The translations under genes and the position numbers were made by a program. Below the pieces are notes generated by a model. That model worked only from the letters and a program-made list of their open reading frames with translations, searched no databases and was not told the origin of the DNA. A stretch of DNA of 32,995 bases, taken from contig URUI01000016.1 in the NCBI GenBank assembly GCA_900551015.1, positions 1-32,995 of the forward strand. Direction: 5' to 3'. How positions within the stretch are numbered: the stretch's first letter is position 1; each line of letters starts with the position of its first letter. Below are positions 7,177 to 15,268 of the stretch, piece after piece. This DNA is from an uncultured Collinsella sp. GTDB taxonomy: Bacteria > Actinomycetota > Coriobacteriia > Coriobacteriales > Coriobacteriaceae.

Positions 7177-8640
7177 ATGTCAGATACGAAGGCGAAGAAG
7201 ACAAACAGACGTTTTAAGTTCAAATTACCGCATGTCTATACGATCATGTTCTTGCTGATCGTTGTCTTCGCGGTCCTGACTTGGATCGTTCCCTCTGGTC
7301 AGTATCAGCGCAAGACGATTTCGACAGCGGCGGGCGAGCGTGAAGTCGCCGTTGCTGGAACCTATGAACAGGTCGATAAGAACTACACCGATTCCGAGAC
7401 CGGCGAGACCATCAATCTGGGCCAGGATATCTTCGCGGTCCTGCAAGCGCCCACCAAGGGTATCCAAGAGGCTGCCGACGTCGTTGCGTTCGTCTTATTG
7501 ATTGGCGGATCGTTCGCAATCATCACCAAGACCAACGCTTTGAATGCCGGCATGAGCCGTGTGATTAAAAAGCTCAAGAACAAGGACATCCTCATCATTC
7601 CCATCACGATGACGTTGCTGTCCATTTGCGGCACTACGTTTGGTATGTCTGAGGAAGCCCTGCCGTTCTATGCCATCTTCATTCCCATCATGATGGGTAT
7701 CGGTTATGACTCGATGACGGCATTCATCATCTGCTTCCTTGGTCCTAACTTGGGATATTGTGCTTCGACCATCGACCCGTTTAATGTTTTGATCGCCCAA
7801 GGCATCATTGGCATCGAGGGTAATCCGCAACTGTGGCTGCGCGCCGTTTCTTGGGTCATCTTCACTGCCGTCGGTATCGCATGGGCCATGCGCTACGCCA
7901 TGCGCGTCAAGAAAAATCCCGAGTCGTCCATTGTGTACGAGGACGATAAGCTCAAGCGTATTGAGTTTTCCGTGACCGATGCCTCCATCGAGGAAGAATT
8001 CACTATCCGTCAGAAGCTCGTGCTTATCGATTTTGCTTGCGGTATGGGCATTATCGTCTGGGGTCTTGTTACCCAGGGCTGGTACATGAATGAGATTTCC
8101 GCCGTGTTCCTTGGCATGGGCTTGCTTGCCGGTATCCTGGGCGGTCTTGACCAGCAGACGATCGCAGAGGAGTTCGTTAAGGGTCTCGCCGACTTTGCGT
8201 ACGCTGCCATCGTTATCGGTATCGCTCGCGGTATTCTGGTCATCGCCGAGGGCGGCATGATCATCGACACCATCCTCCAGGCGCTCGCTACCGCGCTTGC
8301 CGGTGCACCCGCCGCCGTCTACACCACGTTTATGTATATCGTCCTTGGCCTGCTCTCTTTGCTGGTTCCCTCGAGTTCTGGCCTGGCGGCGCTCACCATG
8401 CCCGTTATGGGCCCCCTGACCGAGCTCATGGGCCTCAATCCCGAGGCGGCCGTCACCGCGCTCCAGTTTGCCAACCAGACCATCAACACCATCAGCCCCG
8501 TGGCGGGCATGACGGTCGCCGGCCTTGCCGTGGCTAGGATTTCGTTTGGCCAATGGTGGAAGACCATTTGGAAGTTCTTCATTTTCATGGTCGTCTTTGG
8601 CCTGATCGTAACGGCAATCTCTGGCATGCTTCCGGTGTAG
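7177..8640 (+). CDS. YfcC-family membrane transporter
   Basis: A 487-aa polytopic inner-membrane protein of the YfcC/ArgE-like ion transporter superfamily (COG1288), related to C4-dicarboxylate and amino-acid/Na+ or H+ carriers. A basic N-terminus (KKTNRRFKFKLPHVYT) precedes the first helix. TWIVPSGQYQR, GGSFAIITKTNALNAGM, TTFGMSEEALPFYAIFIPIM and LVPSSSGLAALTMPVMGPL are characteristic blocks, and about 11-12 hydrophobic stretches follow one another. The ATG at 7177 follows GGAGG. It is the first gene of the operon, so it probably imports the pathway substrate. The salmonella fructose-asparagine locus likewise uses a dicarboxylate-type carrier rather than a sugar PTS. Substrate assignment is inference. 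Confidence 0.88.
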   Translation: MSDTKAKKTNRRFKFKLPHVYTIMFLLIVVFAVLTWIVPSGQYQRKTISTAAGEREVAVAGTYEQVDKNYTDSETGETINLGQDIFAVLQAPTKGIQEAADVVAFVLLIGGSFAIITKTNALNAGMSRVIKKLKNKDILIIPITMTLLSICGTTFGMSEEALPFYAIFIPIMMGIGYDSMTAFIICFLGPNLGYCASTIDPFNVLIAQGIIGIEGNPQLWLRAVSWVIFTAVGIAWAMRYAMRVKKNPESSIVYEDDKLKRIEFSVTDASIEEEFTIRQKLVLIDFACGMGIIVWGLVTQGWYMNEISAVFLGMGLLAGILGGLDQQTIAEEFVKGLADFAYAAIVIGIARGILVIAEGGMIIDTILQALATALAGAPAAVYTTFMYIVLGLLSLLVPSSSGLAALTMPVMGPLTELMGLNPEAAVTALQFANQTINTISPVAGMTVAGLAVARISFGQWWKTIWKFFIFMVVFGLIVTAISGMLPV

Positions 8641-8649
8641 GTGGTTGTG

Positions 8650-10233
8650 ATGTCTGATCGTTTGACGGTCCTGACGTCTAAGAGCGTCTTTACCGGTACG
8701 GGGGACCTGCCGTTTGAAGGTTTCGTAGCGGTCCGTGGCAATCGAATTGAGGCTGTTGGCACCAAGTGTGAGCTAGCTTCGTATTTGACCCAGGCGGACG
8801 AGGTAGTTGACCTGGGCGACCGCACTGTCATGCCTGGCCTGATCGATGTGCATACCTTCTATACAGGTTGGGCGCTGCGAACGTTGGGGTCTGATCTGTC
8901 CGGCATCGCCGATGCCAAAGAGGCTGTGTCGCTCTTGCGTGCATGGAAAGAAGATCATCCGGATTGCGCGGCGGCTTTTGGCCACAACTTACCCGAAACG
9001 TTGGCATCGGATGCCGAGAACGCAAATACGGCAGCTGTGTTTGACGATTGTTTTGGCGATATCCCTGTCGTCTGCTTTACACCGGGTGCGGAGACCTGCG
9101 TTCTCAATGCTGCCGCCAGTGCGCGATACGGCTTTACACCCCAGGCGTGCTATGCCGAGAAGATCTGGCGCATGATGAGCGATTTCCTCGCGCTGCCCGA
9201 GGTGCGTGCCGGGTATTCGGACTACATGAGCATGCTTAACGAGCGCGGCGTTACCGCCATCAAGGAGATGGCGTTTGATGACTACTACGGCTTTGCCGAC
9301 GAAATGGCTCGCCGTGAGGAATCTGGTGAGCTGACGGTTCGCGTCTCTATGATGTCGCAGCCGGTGGGTGCCGGTGCAAATCTGGCATATGCCCGCGAGG
9401 CGCGAGAGCGCTTCCGGGGACCGTTCGTTCGTTTTTCTGGCTTCAACCGTATGACCGATCGCGGCGTATGGGCGGGGCTTGCCGAGATGATTGACCCCTA
9501 TGAGGACACGGCCGATGCGGGCGCTGCCGGCAAGACGGTCGTCGAGGAGCCAGAGTGGGATCTGATTGAGAACGAGCTGCGTGCAATTGATGCTGAGGGC
9601 TTCCGATACTCCTTGCATTGCCAGGGCGATGGCGCCGTTCGCCGCACCGTGGCGCTCTATGCCTCGCTGCCTCGAGACGAGCATGGACGGATGCTTCGCC
9701 GCCATGCGATTACCGATCTCGAGAACTCTGACCCGACCGATCTTGTCGAGTTTGGCAAGTTGGGTGGAATTTGCGAGGTCTATCCGCAGATTCTGACGCT
9801 GGACCGGCGCGAGGATTGCCTGTCGATGATGCGTCGACAAATTGGCGAGACGCGACTTTTGCACAGCTGGAATCGCCGCGGCATGGAAGATTCCGGATGC
9901 ACAGTGTGCTGTGGAACGGATTTGCCACTGCTGATTCCGAGCCTGGGCGAGTCAATCTACAGCGCGTGCGGCGGATTCTTCGCCGACGGACTGCCCGTGA
10001 ATGAGGTCAACACGCTGACGCTTGTCGAGCTCTTGCGCGCTTGGACTGCCGGGGGCGCGTACGATCTGATTCGCGAAGACGAGCTGGGTACGCTTGAGGT
10101 TGGCAAGCTTGCCGATATCTGCGTGCTCGATCGGGATGTGTTCGACCTCGATTATCGCGACGCACGCGATCTTGCGGTTGATATGACGATGTCGGACGGA
10201 CAAATCGTGTTCGATCGAAATAAGGAGGCATAA
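8650..10233 (+). CDS. Amidohydrolase family protein (YtcJ-like) with an altered HxH motif
   Basis: A 527-aa amidohydrolase-3/YtcJ-type TIM-barrel hydrolase. After an N-terminal beta-sandwich, PGLIDVHTF occupies the place of the metal-binding HxH motif: the first His is kept and the second is Phe. The later ligands are present: LHCQGDGAV (beta-5 His), RRHAITDLENS (beta-6 His) and CCGTDLPLL (beta-8 Asp). LGTLEVGKLADICVLDRD closes the protein as in the family. A mononuclear metal site is therefore likely. The ATG at 8650 is preferred over GTG at 8641 because AGGTGG lies just before it. It follows the transporter directly and precedes the FrlC-like epimerase by one base. It may hydrolyse an amide, imine or peptide-type bond in the imported compound; this is inference. 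Confidence 0.85.
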   Translation: MSDRLTVLTSKSVFTGTGDLPFEGFVAVRGNRIEAVGTKCELASYLTQADEVVDLGDRTVMPGLIDVHTFYTGWALRTLGSDLSGIADAKEAVSLLRAWKEDHPDCAAAFGHNLPETLASDAENANTAAVFDDCFGDIPVVCFTPGAETCVLNAAASARYGFTPQACYAEKIWRMMSDFLALPEVRAGYSDYMSMLNERGVTAIKEMAFDDYYGFADEMARREESGELTVRVSMMSQPVGAGANLAYAREARERFRGPFVRFSGFNRMTDRGVWAGLAEMIDPYEDTADAGAAGKTVVEEPEWDLIENELRAIDAEGFRYSLHCQGDGAVRRTVALYASLPRDEHGRMLRRHAITDLENSDPTDLVEFGKLGGICEVYPQILTLDRREDCLSMMRRQIGETRLLHSWNRRGMEDSGCTVCCGTDLPLLIPSLGESIYSACGGFFADGLPVNEVNTLTLVELLRAWTAGGAYDLIREDELGTLEVGKLADICVLDRDVFDLDYRDARDLAVDMTMSDGQIVFDRNKEA

Positions 10234-10234
10234 G

Positions 10235-11086
10235 ATGTCTGAATCCAAACCGACGCTGCGTCGCGAGCAGATTGCGGGCATGAATATCCACTACATCATG
10301 TGGTCGCTCGATTACTTCCTTGATGTGCAGCAGCGCTTGGGCTTTGAGTCCATTGAGCTGTGGTGTGCGGAGCCGCATGTGACGCTCGACCATACGGGCT
10401 ACTTTGAGGCTGAGGTCCTGGCGAAAAAGGCTGCAGACCGTGGGCTTAGGTATCGTACTCTGTGCCCCGAGAATGTTGTCTATCCTTGGCAGTACTGCGC
10501 ACGCAAGCCGCTGCATGAACAGCGCAGCCTGGCGTACTTTAAACACGGCATTGAGCTTGCCGAGGTACTTGGGTGCGACCGTATGTCCATCAACTCGGGC
10601 TGGGGCGACTGGGACGAGGACCGCGAGGAAGCCTGGAAGCGCAGCCGCGAGCACTTGTCCATTCTGGCGGAGTATGCCGGCGAGCACGGTCTGGTGCTTA
10701 CGATGGAAAGCCTGCGTCCCGAGGAGAGCAACCTTGTGACGACGGTTTCCGATGCGAAGCGCATGATTGACGAGGTCGCGAGCCCGTACTTACAGCCCAT
10801 GGTTGATACAACCGCGATGGGCGTTGCAGGCGAGACGCTCGAGGACTGGTTTGCCGCCTTTGGTGATGGGGCAATTCACGAGATGCACTTTATCGACGGC
10901 GACCCGTATGGCCATCTGGTGTGGGGCGATGGCAAGCACGATATGGACGCCTTCGTCGCCACACTCAACGCCCATGGTTTCGACGGCATGCTGGGCCAGG
11001 AAATCACGGATGGTCGTTACTACGATGACCCGGCAGCGGCAGATGCCAAGAACATGGCCGCATTCGAGAAATATCTGATTGACTAA
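10235..11086 (+). CDS. Sugar phosphate isomerase/epimerase (FrlC-like TIM barrel)
   Basis: A 283-aa xylose-isomerase-like TIM barrel (AP endonuclease 2 family). Blocks such as GFESIELWCAEPHV, LTMESLRPEESNLV, QPMVDTTAMGVAGE, EMHFIDGDPYGHLVWGDGK and GQEITDGRYYDDP follow E. coli FrlC (fructoselysine 3-epimerase), including the Glu (MESL), Asp (VDTT), His (MHFID) and Glu (GQEI) that form the metal site. FrlC interconverts psicoselysine and fructoselysine so that both can be used. The ATG follows AAGGAGG and lies one base after the amidohydrolase stop. Assignment to this particular reaction depends on the neighbouring FrlB-like and FrlD-like genes. Confidence 0.85.
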   Translation: MSESKPTLRREQIAGMNIHYIMWSLDYFLDVQQRLGFESIELWCAEPHVTLDHTGYFEAEVLAKKAADRGLRYRTLCPENVVYPWQYCARKPLHEQRSLAYFKHGIELAEVLGCDRMSINSGWGDWDEDREEAWKRSREHLSILAEYAGEHGLVLTMESLRPEESNLVTTVSDAKRMIDEVASPYLQPMVDTTAMGVAGETLEDWFAAFGDGAIHEMHFIDGDPYGHLVWGDGKHDMDAFVATLNAHGFDGMLGQEITDGRYYDDPAAADAKNMAAFEKYLID

Positions 11087-11148
11087 AACAACTATCGGCC
11101 ACGCAGCCAATGTCATTGATTGCGGACCAAACAAGAAAGGAACTGGAT

Positions 11149-12117
11149 TTGAACGCACACGATCTGATCAAAGAGGCAATTGCCGAGAAGGGCAAGTTCG
11201 ACAGCGTCTACTGGATTGCTTGCGGTGGCTCCATGATCGATTTGATCCCGGCTCATGAGCTTCTGCAGCGCGAGGCTACCACCTTCACTTCGTATATCTA
11301 TACCGCGCGTGAATTCGACATTATGCGTCCGCGTCGTCTAGGCGAGAAGTCCCTGGTCATCGCTTGCAGCCACAGTGGCAACACCCCCGAGGTCGTCGAG
11401 GGCTGCGAGATTGCCCTTGCCGCCGGCGCTACGGTGATCGCCCAGACCGACAACGCTGGATCCAAGATTGACTCCGGCAAGTGGGCCACGTGGGTCTACC
11501 CGTGGGGCGAGGGCGTGCCGCAGGCCGAGGTCCCCGCTGGTATTTCGCTGTCGCTTGCGGCAGAGCTGCTCGATCAGCAGGAGGGCTACGCCGATCTTGC
11601 CGATATGTATGCCGGTATCGCCGAGATGGATAAAATTCTTCCCCCGGCACGCGAGAAGGTAAATGCCGAGCTGGGCGATCGTTTTGCCAAGCTTTGCCAG
11701 GAGCACGAGTTCTTCTACATTCTGGGCAGCGGTCCCAACTTTAGCCAGACCTACGGTTTCGCTATCTGCTCTCTTATGGAGATGCAGTGGCAGCACTGCA
11801 GCTACATCCACTCTGCCGAGTACTTCCACGGCCCCTTCGAGGCTACTCAAGATGGCGTTTTTTACTTCCTGCAGATGGGCTCCAGCGAGTGCCGTGCTAT
11901 GGACGAGCGCGCCCTGGCGTTCCTTAAGACACATACCGATACGCTGATGGTGCTCGATGCCAAGGAGTACGGTATGGAGGCCGTGCCGGCGAGCGTCCGT
12001 GCCTATCTGGACCCGGTGCTGTTCTACGCCATGAACTGTGAGCTGCGTGCCGCACGCGGCAAGGTGTTTGACCACGATCCCGATTTCCGTCGCTACATGG
12101 GCGTTGTCGAGTACTAG
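11149..12117 (+). CDS. SIS-domain sugar-amine deglycase/isomerase (FrlB/FraB-like)
   Basis: About 322 aa with two SIS (sugar isomerase) domains. VYWIACGGSM, VIACSHSGNTPEVVEGCEIA, FFYILGSGPNFSQTYGFAI, YIHSAEYFHGPFEA and the C-terminal FRRYMGVVEY align with E. coli FrlB, which ends RRYYGGLVEY. FrlB and FraB split a fructosamine 6-phosphate to glucose 6-phosphate and a free amino acid. The EYFHGP segment corresponds to the active-site ExxHGP of these deglycases. The frame is open from an ATG at 11110, but that codon has no ribosome binding site. A TTG at 11149 preceded by AAGAAAGGA gives an N-terminus (NAHDLIKEAI) that fits the family better and is chosen. GlmS-like amidation is unlikely because no glutaminase domain exists. 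Confidence 0.87.
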   Translation: MNAHDLIKEAIAEKGKFDSVYWIACGGSMIDLIPAHELLQREATTFTSYIYTAREFDIMRPRRLGEKSLVIACSHSGNTPEVVEGCEIALAAGATVIAQTDNAGSKIDSGKWATWVYPWGEGVPQAEVPAGISLSLAAELLDQQEGYADLADMYAGIAEMDKILPPAREKVNAELGDRFAKLCQEHEFFYILGSGPNFSQTYGFAICSLMEMQWQHCSYIHSAEYFHGPFEATQDGVFYFLQMGSSECRAMDERALAFLKTHTDTLMVLDAKEYGMEAVPASVRAYLDPVLFYAMNCELRAARGKVFDHDPDFRRYMGVVEY

Positions 12118-12130
12118 AAGGGTAAATACC

Positions 12131-12994
12131 ATGGCATTTAACGTTAACGCGCTCGGATTTGGCGACAACGTCGTCGATCGCTATGAGCATATCCACACCA
12201 TGTATCCTGGCGGCAACGCGGTGAACTTCGCCGTTTATGCCAAGAAATGCGGTGCCGCACGCTCCGCATACATGGGCATTTTTGGCAATGACGCTGCTGC
12301 CGAGCATGTCATTGCAAGCCTCGAGGATGAGGGTATCGAGCTTGACAAGTGCGAGCAGATGATTGGCGAGAACGGAGCGGCTCGCGTGACCGTCGTTGAC
12401 GGTGACCGTGTCTTCCTTGGCTCCAACGAGGGCGGTATCCGTGGCGATGCGCGCTATGTTCTCGATCGCTTTGACCTTGCGTACATGAAGCAGTTCGATG
12501 TGGTTCATTCGGGCAACTATTGCTTTACCGAGCGCGAGCTGCCCAAGTTGAAGGCTGCGGGCGTCACGGTTTCTTTTGACTTTTCGGACGACTCCACCGA
12601 CGAGTACTACGAGCAGATTGCGCCCTACGTCGATTTCGCTTTCTTTAGTGCGGCGGATGCCGCGAGTGAGGACGAGATTCGCGAGCGTCTGGCATGGGTG
12701 AAGGGCCTGGGTCCGCGTTTTGTGTCGGCTACGGCGGGCGCCGAGGGCTGCATTGCTTACGACGGCGAGCGTTATTACCGCCAGCTGGCTAAACCGATAA
12801 CGGACATGAAGGACACCATGGGGGCGGGCGACTCGTTCCTCACCTCGTTTTTGATGTGCTATCTCGATTCCGCCAAGCGTGGTGAGGATGGCGCCGAGGC
12901 CATCGAGCGCGCGCTCGACTTTGCTGCCGGGTTCGCCTCGACCGTGTGCGGCATGGAAGGCTCTTGGGGCCACGGAGCGCCAATCGTCGAATAG
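12131..12994 (+). CDS. PfkB-family kinase, FrlD-like (fructosamine 6-kinase)
   Basis: A 287-aa ribokinase-fold kinase. GFGDNVVDRYEHI, YPGGNAVNFAVYAKK, DRVFLGSNEGG, DVVHSGNY, SFDFSDDSTDEYY, DFAFFSAADA and DTMGAGDSFLTSF closely follow E. coli FrlD, the ATP-dependent fructoselysine 6-kinase. That includes the GGN substrate loop and the catalytic Asp of GAGDS. It starts 13 bases after the deglycase stop, with AAGGG before the ATG. Together with the preceding FrlC-like and FrlB-like genes it completes a kinase, deglycase and epimerase set. The amino moiety of the substrate is unknown. Confidence 0.88.
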   Translation: MAFNVNALGFGDNVVDRYEHIHTMYPGGNAVNFAVYAKKCGAARSAYMGIFGNDAAAEHVIASLEDEGIELDKCEQMIGENGAARVTVVDGDRVFLGSNEGGIRGDARYVLDRFDLAYMKQFDVVHSGNYCFTERELPKLKAAGVTVSFDFSDDSTDEYYEQIAPYVDFAFFSAADAASEDEIRERLAWVKGLGPRFVSATAGAEGCIAYDGERYYRQLAKPITDMKDTMGAGDSFLTSFLMCYLDSAKRGEDGAEAIERALDFAAGFASTVCGMEGSWGHGAPIVE

Positions 12995-13064
12995 CTTAAG
13001 AAAGCGTTCGGCGGTCGGGCTATGAGGCCTTGGACAGCCGATGCAAAACAATAAGCGAAACGCG

Positions 13065-13098
13065 AAAAGGGGGCTCGCCATGTGGTGGGTCCCCTTTT
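13065..13098 (+). terminator. In-operon terminator-like hairpin
   Basis: AAAAGGGGGCTCGCCA pairs with TGGTGGGTCCCCTTTT: 16 positions, three of them G-T wobbles, with a minimal loop. It ends in TTTT, 18 bases before the second kinase gene. It lies in the only long gap (121 bp) of the operon. It could attenuate the downstream module or end a shorter transcript; no convincing second promoter is visible. Confidence 0.65.
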
Positions 13099-13115
13099 GA
13101 TCATTGGAGAAGACC

Positions 13116-13916
13116 ATGGGTATTAAAGCGTGTGCGGCTGGTTTTTGCTGTGCGGACGTCTATCAAAACATCGGCGTGTTCTATCCGACTGGTAACGGCA
13201 TTGACTGGGGTATCCATCTTGCACGAATGGGAGTTTCGGTATCCGCCGTGTCGGTTGTCGGCAAGGACGAGTACGGAGACAAGATGAGAGAGGCACTGGC
13301 CGCTGAGGGGTTCGATATCTCACATCTGCGGGTGGAGGATGGCGACACCTCGGTGATGCTCATGGCATTGAAAGACGGCGTCGATCGCGTACATCTCGAG
13401 GCGATCGATGGCGTAATGGAGACATATCGACCGAATGAAGACGACCGGGCGTTTATCCTGGAGCATGACATCATTCATACCGACCTGTTTGGCAATTGTT
13501 TGGACCTCCTGCCCGAATGGCATGATGCGGGCAAGACGGTGGTTATGGACTTCTCGGTGTTCAGCCAGGATCCCGAATATGCATGTGAGGCTCATTTTCC
13601 TTACGTAGACTATGCGTTCATGTCGTTTGAAGAGGACACTCCGGAGCTACGAGACTGGGTACGCCACGTGCAGGGATTGGGACCGCGCGTTGCGGTTGCC
13701 ACGCTTGGCGAGAAGGGAAGCATTGCCTATGACGGTGAGCGTTTCTATGAGTGCGGGATCGTACCGGCGGAGAAGGTCGTTAACACCGTGGGCGCCGGCG
13801 ACTCGTATATTGCCGGGTTTACCAAGGGCGTGGTCGATGGCCTTGATATTCCGGCGTGTATGAAGGCGGGCGCTGAGCTGTCGTCCCGAGTGATTGGCTC
13901 GTTTGAGCCGTACTAG
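13116..13916 (+). CDS. Second PfkB-family carbohydrate kinase, FrlD-related
   Basis: A 266-aa ribokinase-fold protein related to the preceding kinase. CAAGFCCADVYQNI, VSVVGKDEYGDKMREALAAEG, HTDLFGNCLDLLPEW, VVMDFSVFSQDPEY, VDYAFMSFEED, VATLGEKGSIAYDGERFY and NTVGAGDSYIAGF are visible. The catalytic GAGDS is intact. At the substrate loop, however, the usual GGN reads TGN (YPTGNGIDWGIHLARMG), so it may take a different sugar from its neighbour. The ATG at 13116 follows GGAGA. It opens the second half of the operon, after the hairpin at 13065-13098. Confidence 0.85.
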   Translation: MGIKACAAGFCCADVYQNIGVFYPTGNGIDWGIHLARMGVSVSAVSVVGKDEYGDKMREALAAEGFDISHLRVEDGDTSVMLMALKDGVDRVHLEAIDGVMETYRPNEDDRAFILEHDIIHTDLFGNCLDLLPEWHDAGKTVVMDFSVFSQDPEYACEAHFPYVDYAFMSFEEDTPELRDWVRHVQGLGPRVAVATLGEKGSIAYDGERFYECGIVPAEKVVNTVGAGDSYIAGFTKGVVDGLDIPACMKAGAELSSRVIGSFEPY

Positions 13917-13943
13917 GGTCAAATGCCTGGAAAGGAGTATGAA

Positions 13944-14804
13944 ATGGTTATCGACATGTTGGTCCATCCTATGCTCTACGGCGAGATCTGTACGCCGGGT
14001 GATGAGCCTGATGGATTCGGTTTTTGGTCACGAGAATATGGTATGGGGCATATGGGTCCCATGGATTGGGATGAGCTTCAAGTCGAGATGGACGTCTGCG
14101 ATGTGCAGAAGAGCGTGCTCATGCCGCTCGATGTAACCACGGCATGCGGAGGACACTTTGGCACCAATGACCAGATTGCCATGCTGGTTGCCGCGCATCC
14201 CGATCGTCTGTGGGGATTTGCGAGCGTAGATCCGCAGGTGAGCGGTGCCGCAGACGAATTGGGGCGCGCCTTTACCGAGTTGGGGGCAAAGGGGCTTTGC
14301 CTGCATCCGGCAAAGCAGGGTTTTGCCCCCGATGATGCCGTGGCCGAGCCGCTTTACGAGCTGTGCGAGCGCTATAACAAGCCAGTGGTTTTTCATGCCG
14401 GTATGTCTTGGGAGCCGGGCGCGGAGCTCTCGCGCAGTAACCCGCTTGCATTTGAGCACACAATCGCAACGCATCCAAATGTGCGCTTTAGTTTGACCCA
14501 CTTTGGCTGGCCCTGGGTGCGCGAGACCGTGGCGATGCTGCTCAAGTATCCCAACTGCTACGCGGACACCTCTATCACTTACATCGATTCGCCCGAGGAG
14601 ATGATGCAGCGTCTTTTCACGGTCGATATGGGGCCGCTGTGGTATGAGCGCGCGCTATCGCACCAAGTGATGTTCGCCAGCAATACGCCGCGTTTCCGTG
14701 CATTCAAACTCAAGCGGGCGCTCGATACCGTGCCCATGCGCGATGATGCGCGAGAAAGGCTCTACTGGGGTAATGCCCTGCGTTTTCTTGAAGGGGATGA
14801 GTAA
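13944..14804 (+). CDS. Amidohydrolase-2 (PF04909) family protein with lost metal ligands
   Basis: A 286-aa TIM-barrel protein of the amidohydrolase-related (ACMSD/LigI-like) family. The order of conserved segments is recognisable: VIDMLVHP, FASVDPQ, KGLCLHPAKQGF, PVVFHAGMSW, THFGWPWV, and FASNTPRF at the beta-8 strand. In the usual DxHxH block the first His is Leu6 (D4-M-L-V-H8). The catalytic beta-8 Asp (normally GSD-P) is Asn. The beta-5 and beta-6 His are kept. It may bind a metal differently or act as a lactonase-, decarboxylase- or epimerase-like enzyme. The ATG at 13944 follows AAAGGAG; an earlier in-frame ATG at 13923 does not. The next gene starts two bases after its stop. Confidence 0.8.
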   Translation: MVIDMLVHPMLYGEICTPGDEPDGFGFWSREYGMGHMGPMDWDELQVEMDVCDVQKSVLMPLDVTTACGGHFGTNDQIAMLVAAHPDRLWGFASVDPQVSGAADELGRAFTELGAKGLCLHPAKQGFAPDDAVAEPLYELCERYNKPVVFHAGMSWEPGAELSRSNPLAFEHTIATHPNVRFSLTHFGWPWVRETVAMLLKYPNCYADTSITYIDSPEEMMQRLFTVDMGPLWYERALSHQVMFASNTPRFRAFKLKRALDTVPMRDDARERLYWGNALRFLEGDE

Positions 14805-14806
14805 AC

Positions 14807-15235
14807 ATGGTGACGCTCGAGACATTGAGCTATCTATCGACTGCTCCGGACCAGTTCATCGATATTACCGAAGACGTGCACGCCGCCATCGAACGCAGCT
14901 CGGTGACCAATGGCTTGGCAGCGATTATTTTGTCGCATACGACCTGTGGAATCGTGGTAAACGAGGGGCTGCCCTGCGTGGAGACGGATCTTATGGAGAC
15001 GCTTGATCGCATCGCCCCACTCGATGCCCCCTATGCGCATGCACACTTCCTGCCGAGCTATGGAGCTACCGGCAACAACTCCTGTGGGCATATCAAGAGC
15101 ATGATTTGTGGAAACAGCTGCTTCTTTCCCGTCCAAGATGGCCACATCGTGTGCGGAGGTGCCCAGAACATCTATCTTGCGGAGTTTGACGGTCCGCAGA
15201 AGCGAAAAGTGTACGTGGAGGTGCTGGGGGAGTAA
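14807..15235 (+). CDS. YjbQ/UPF0047 family protein
   Basis: A 142-aa single-domain protein. SHTTCGIVVNEG, HAHFLPSYGATGNNSCGHIKS (shown as HAHFLPSYGATGNNSCGH then IKS), FPVQDGHIVCGGAQNIYLAEFDG and the end KRKVYVEVLG match the YjbQ/UPF0047 fold. Some members can rescue thiamine-phosphate synthase mutants, but the physiological role of the family is unsettled. The conserved metal-binding His residues and the Gln of the GxxQxI motif are present. Position inside a sugar-catabolic operon, tightly coupled to the amidohydrolase, argues for a role on a phosphorylated or anionic sugar intermediate rather than in thiamine synthesis; this is inference. Confidence 0.85.
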   Translation: MVTLETLSYLSTAPDQFIDITEDVHAAIERSSVTNGLAAIILSHTTCGIVVNEGLPCVETDLMETLDRIAPLDAPYAHAHFLPSYGATGNNSCGHIKSMICGNSCFFPVQDGHIVCGGAQNIYLAEFDGPQKRKVYVEVLGE

Positions 15236-15268
15236 CGTCCCTGCAATAACCCTATGAAGGAGCACGTT

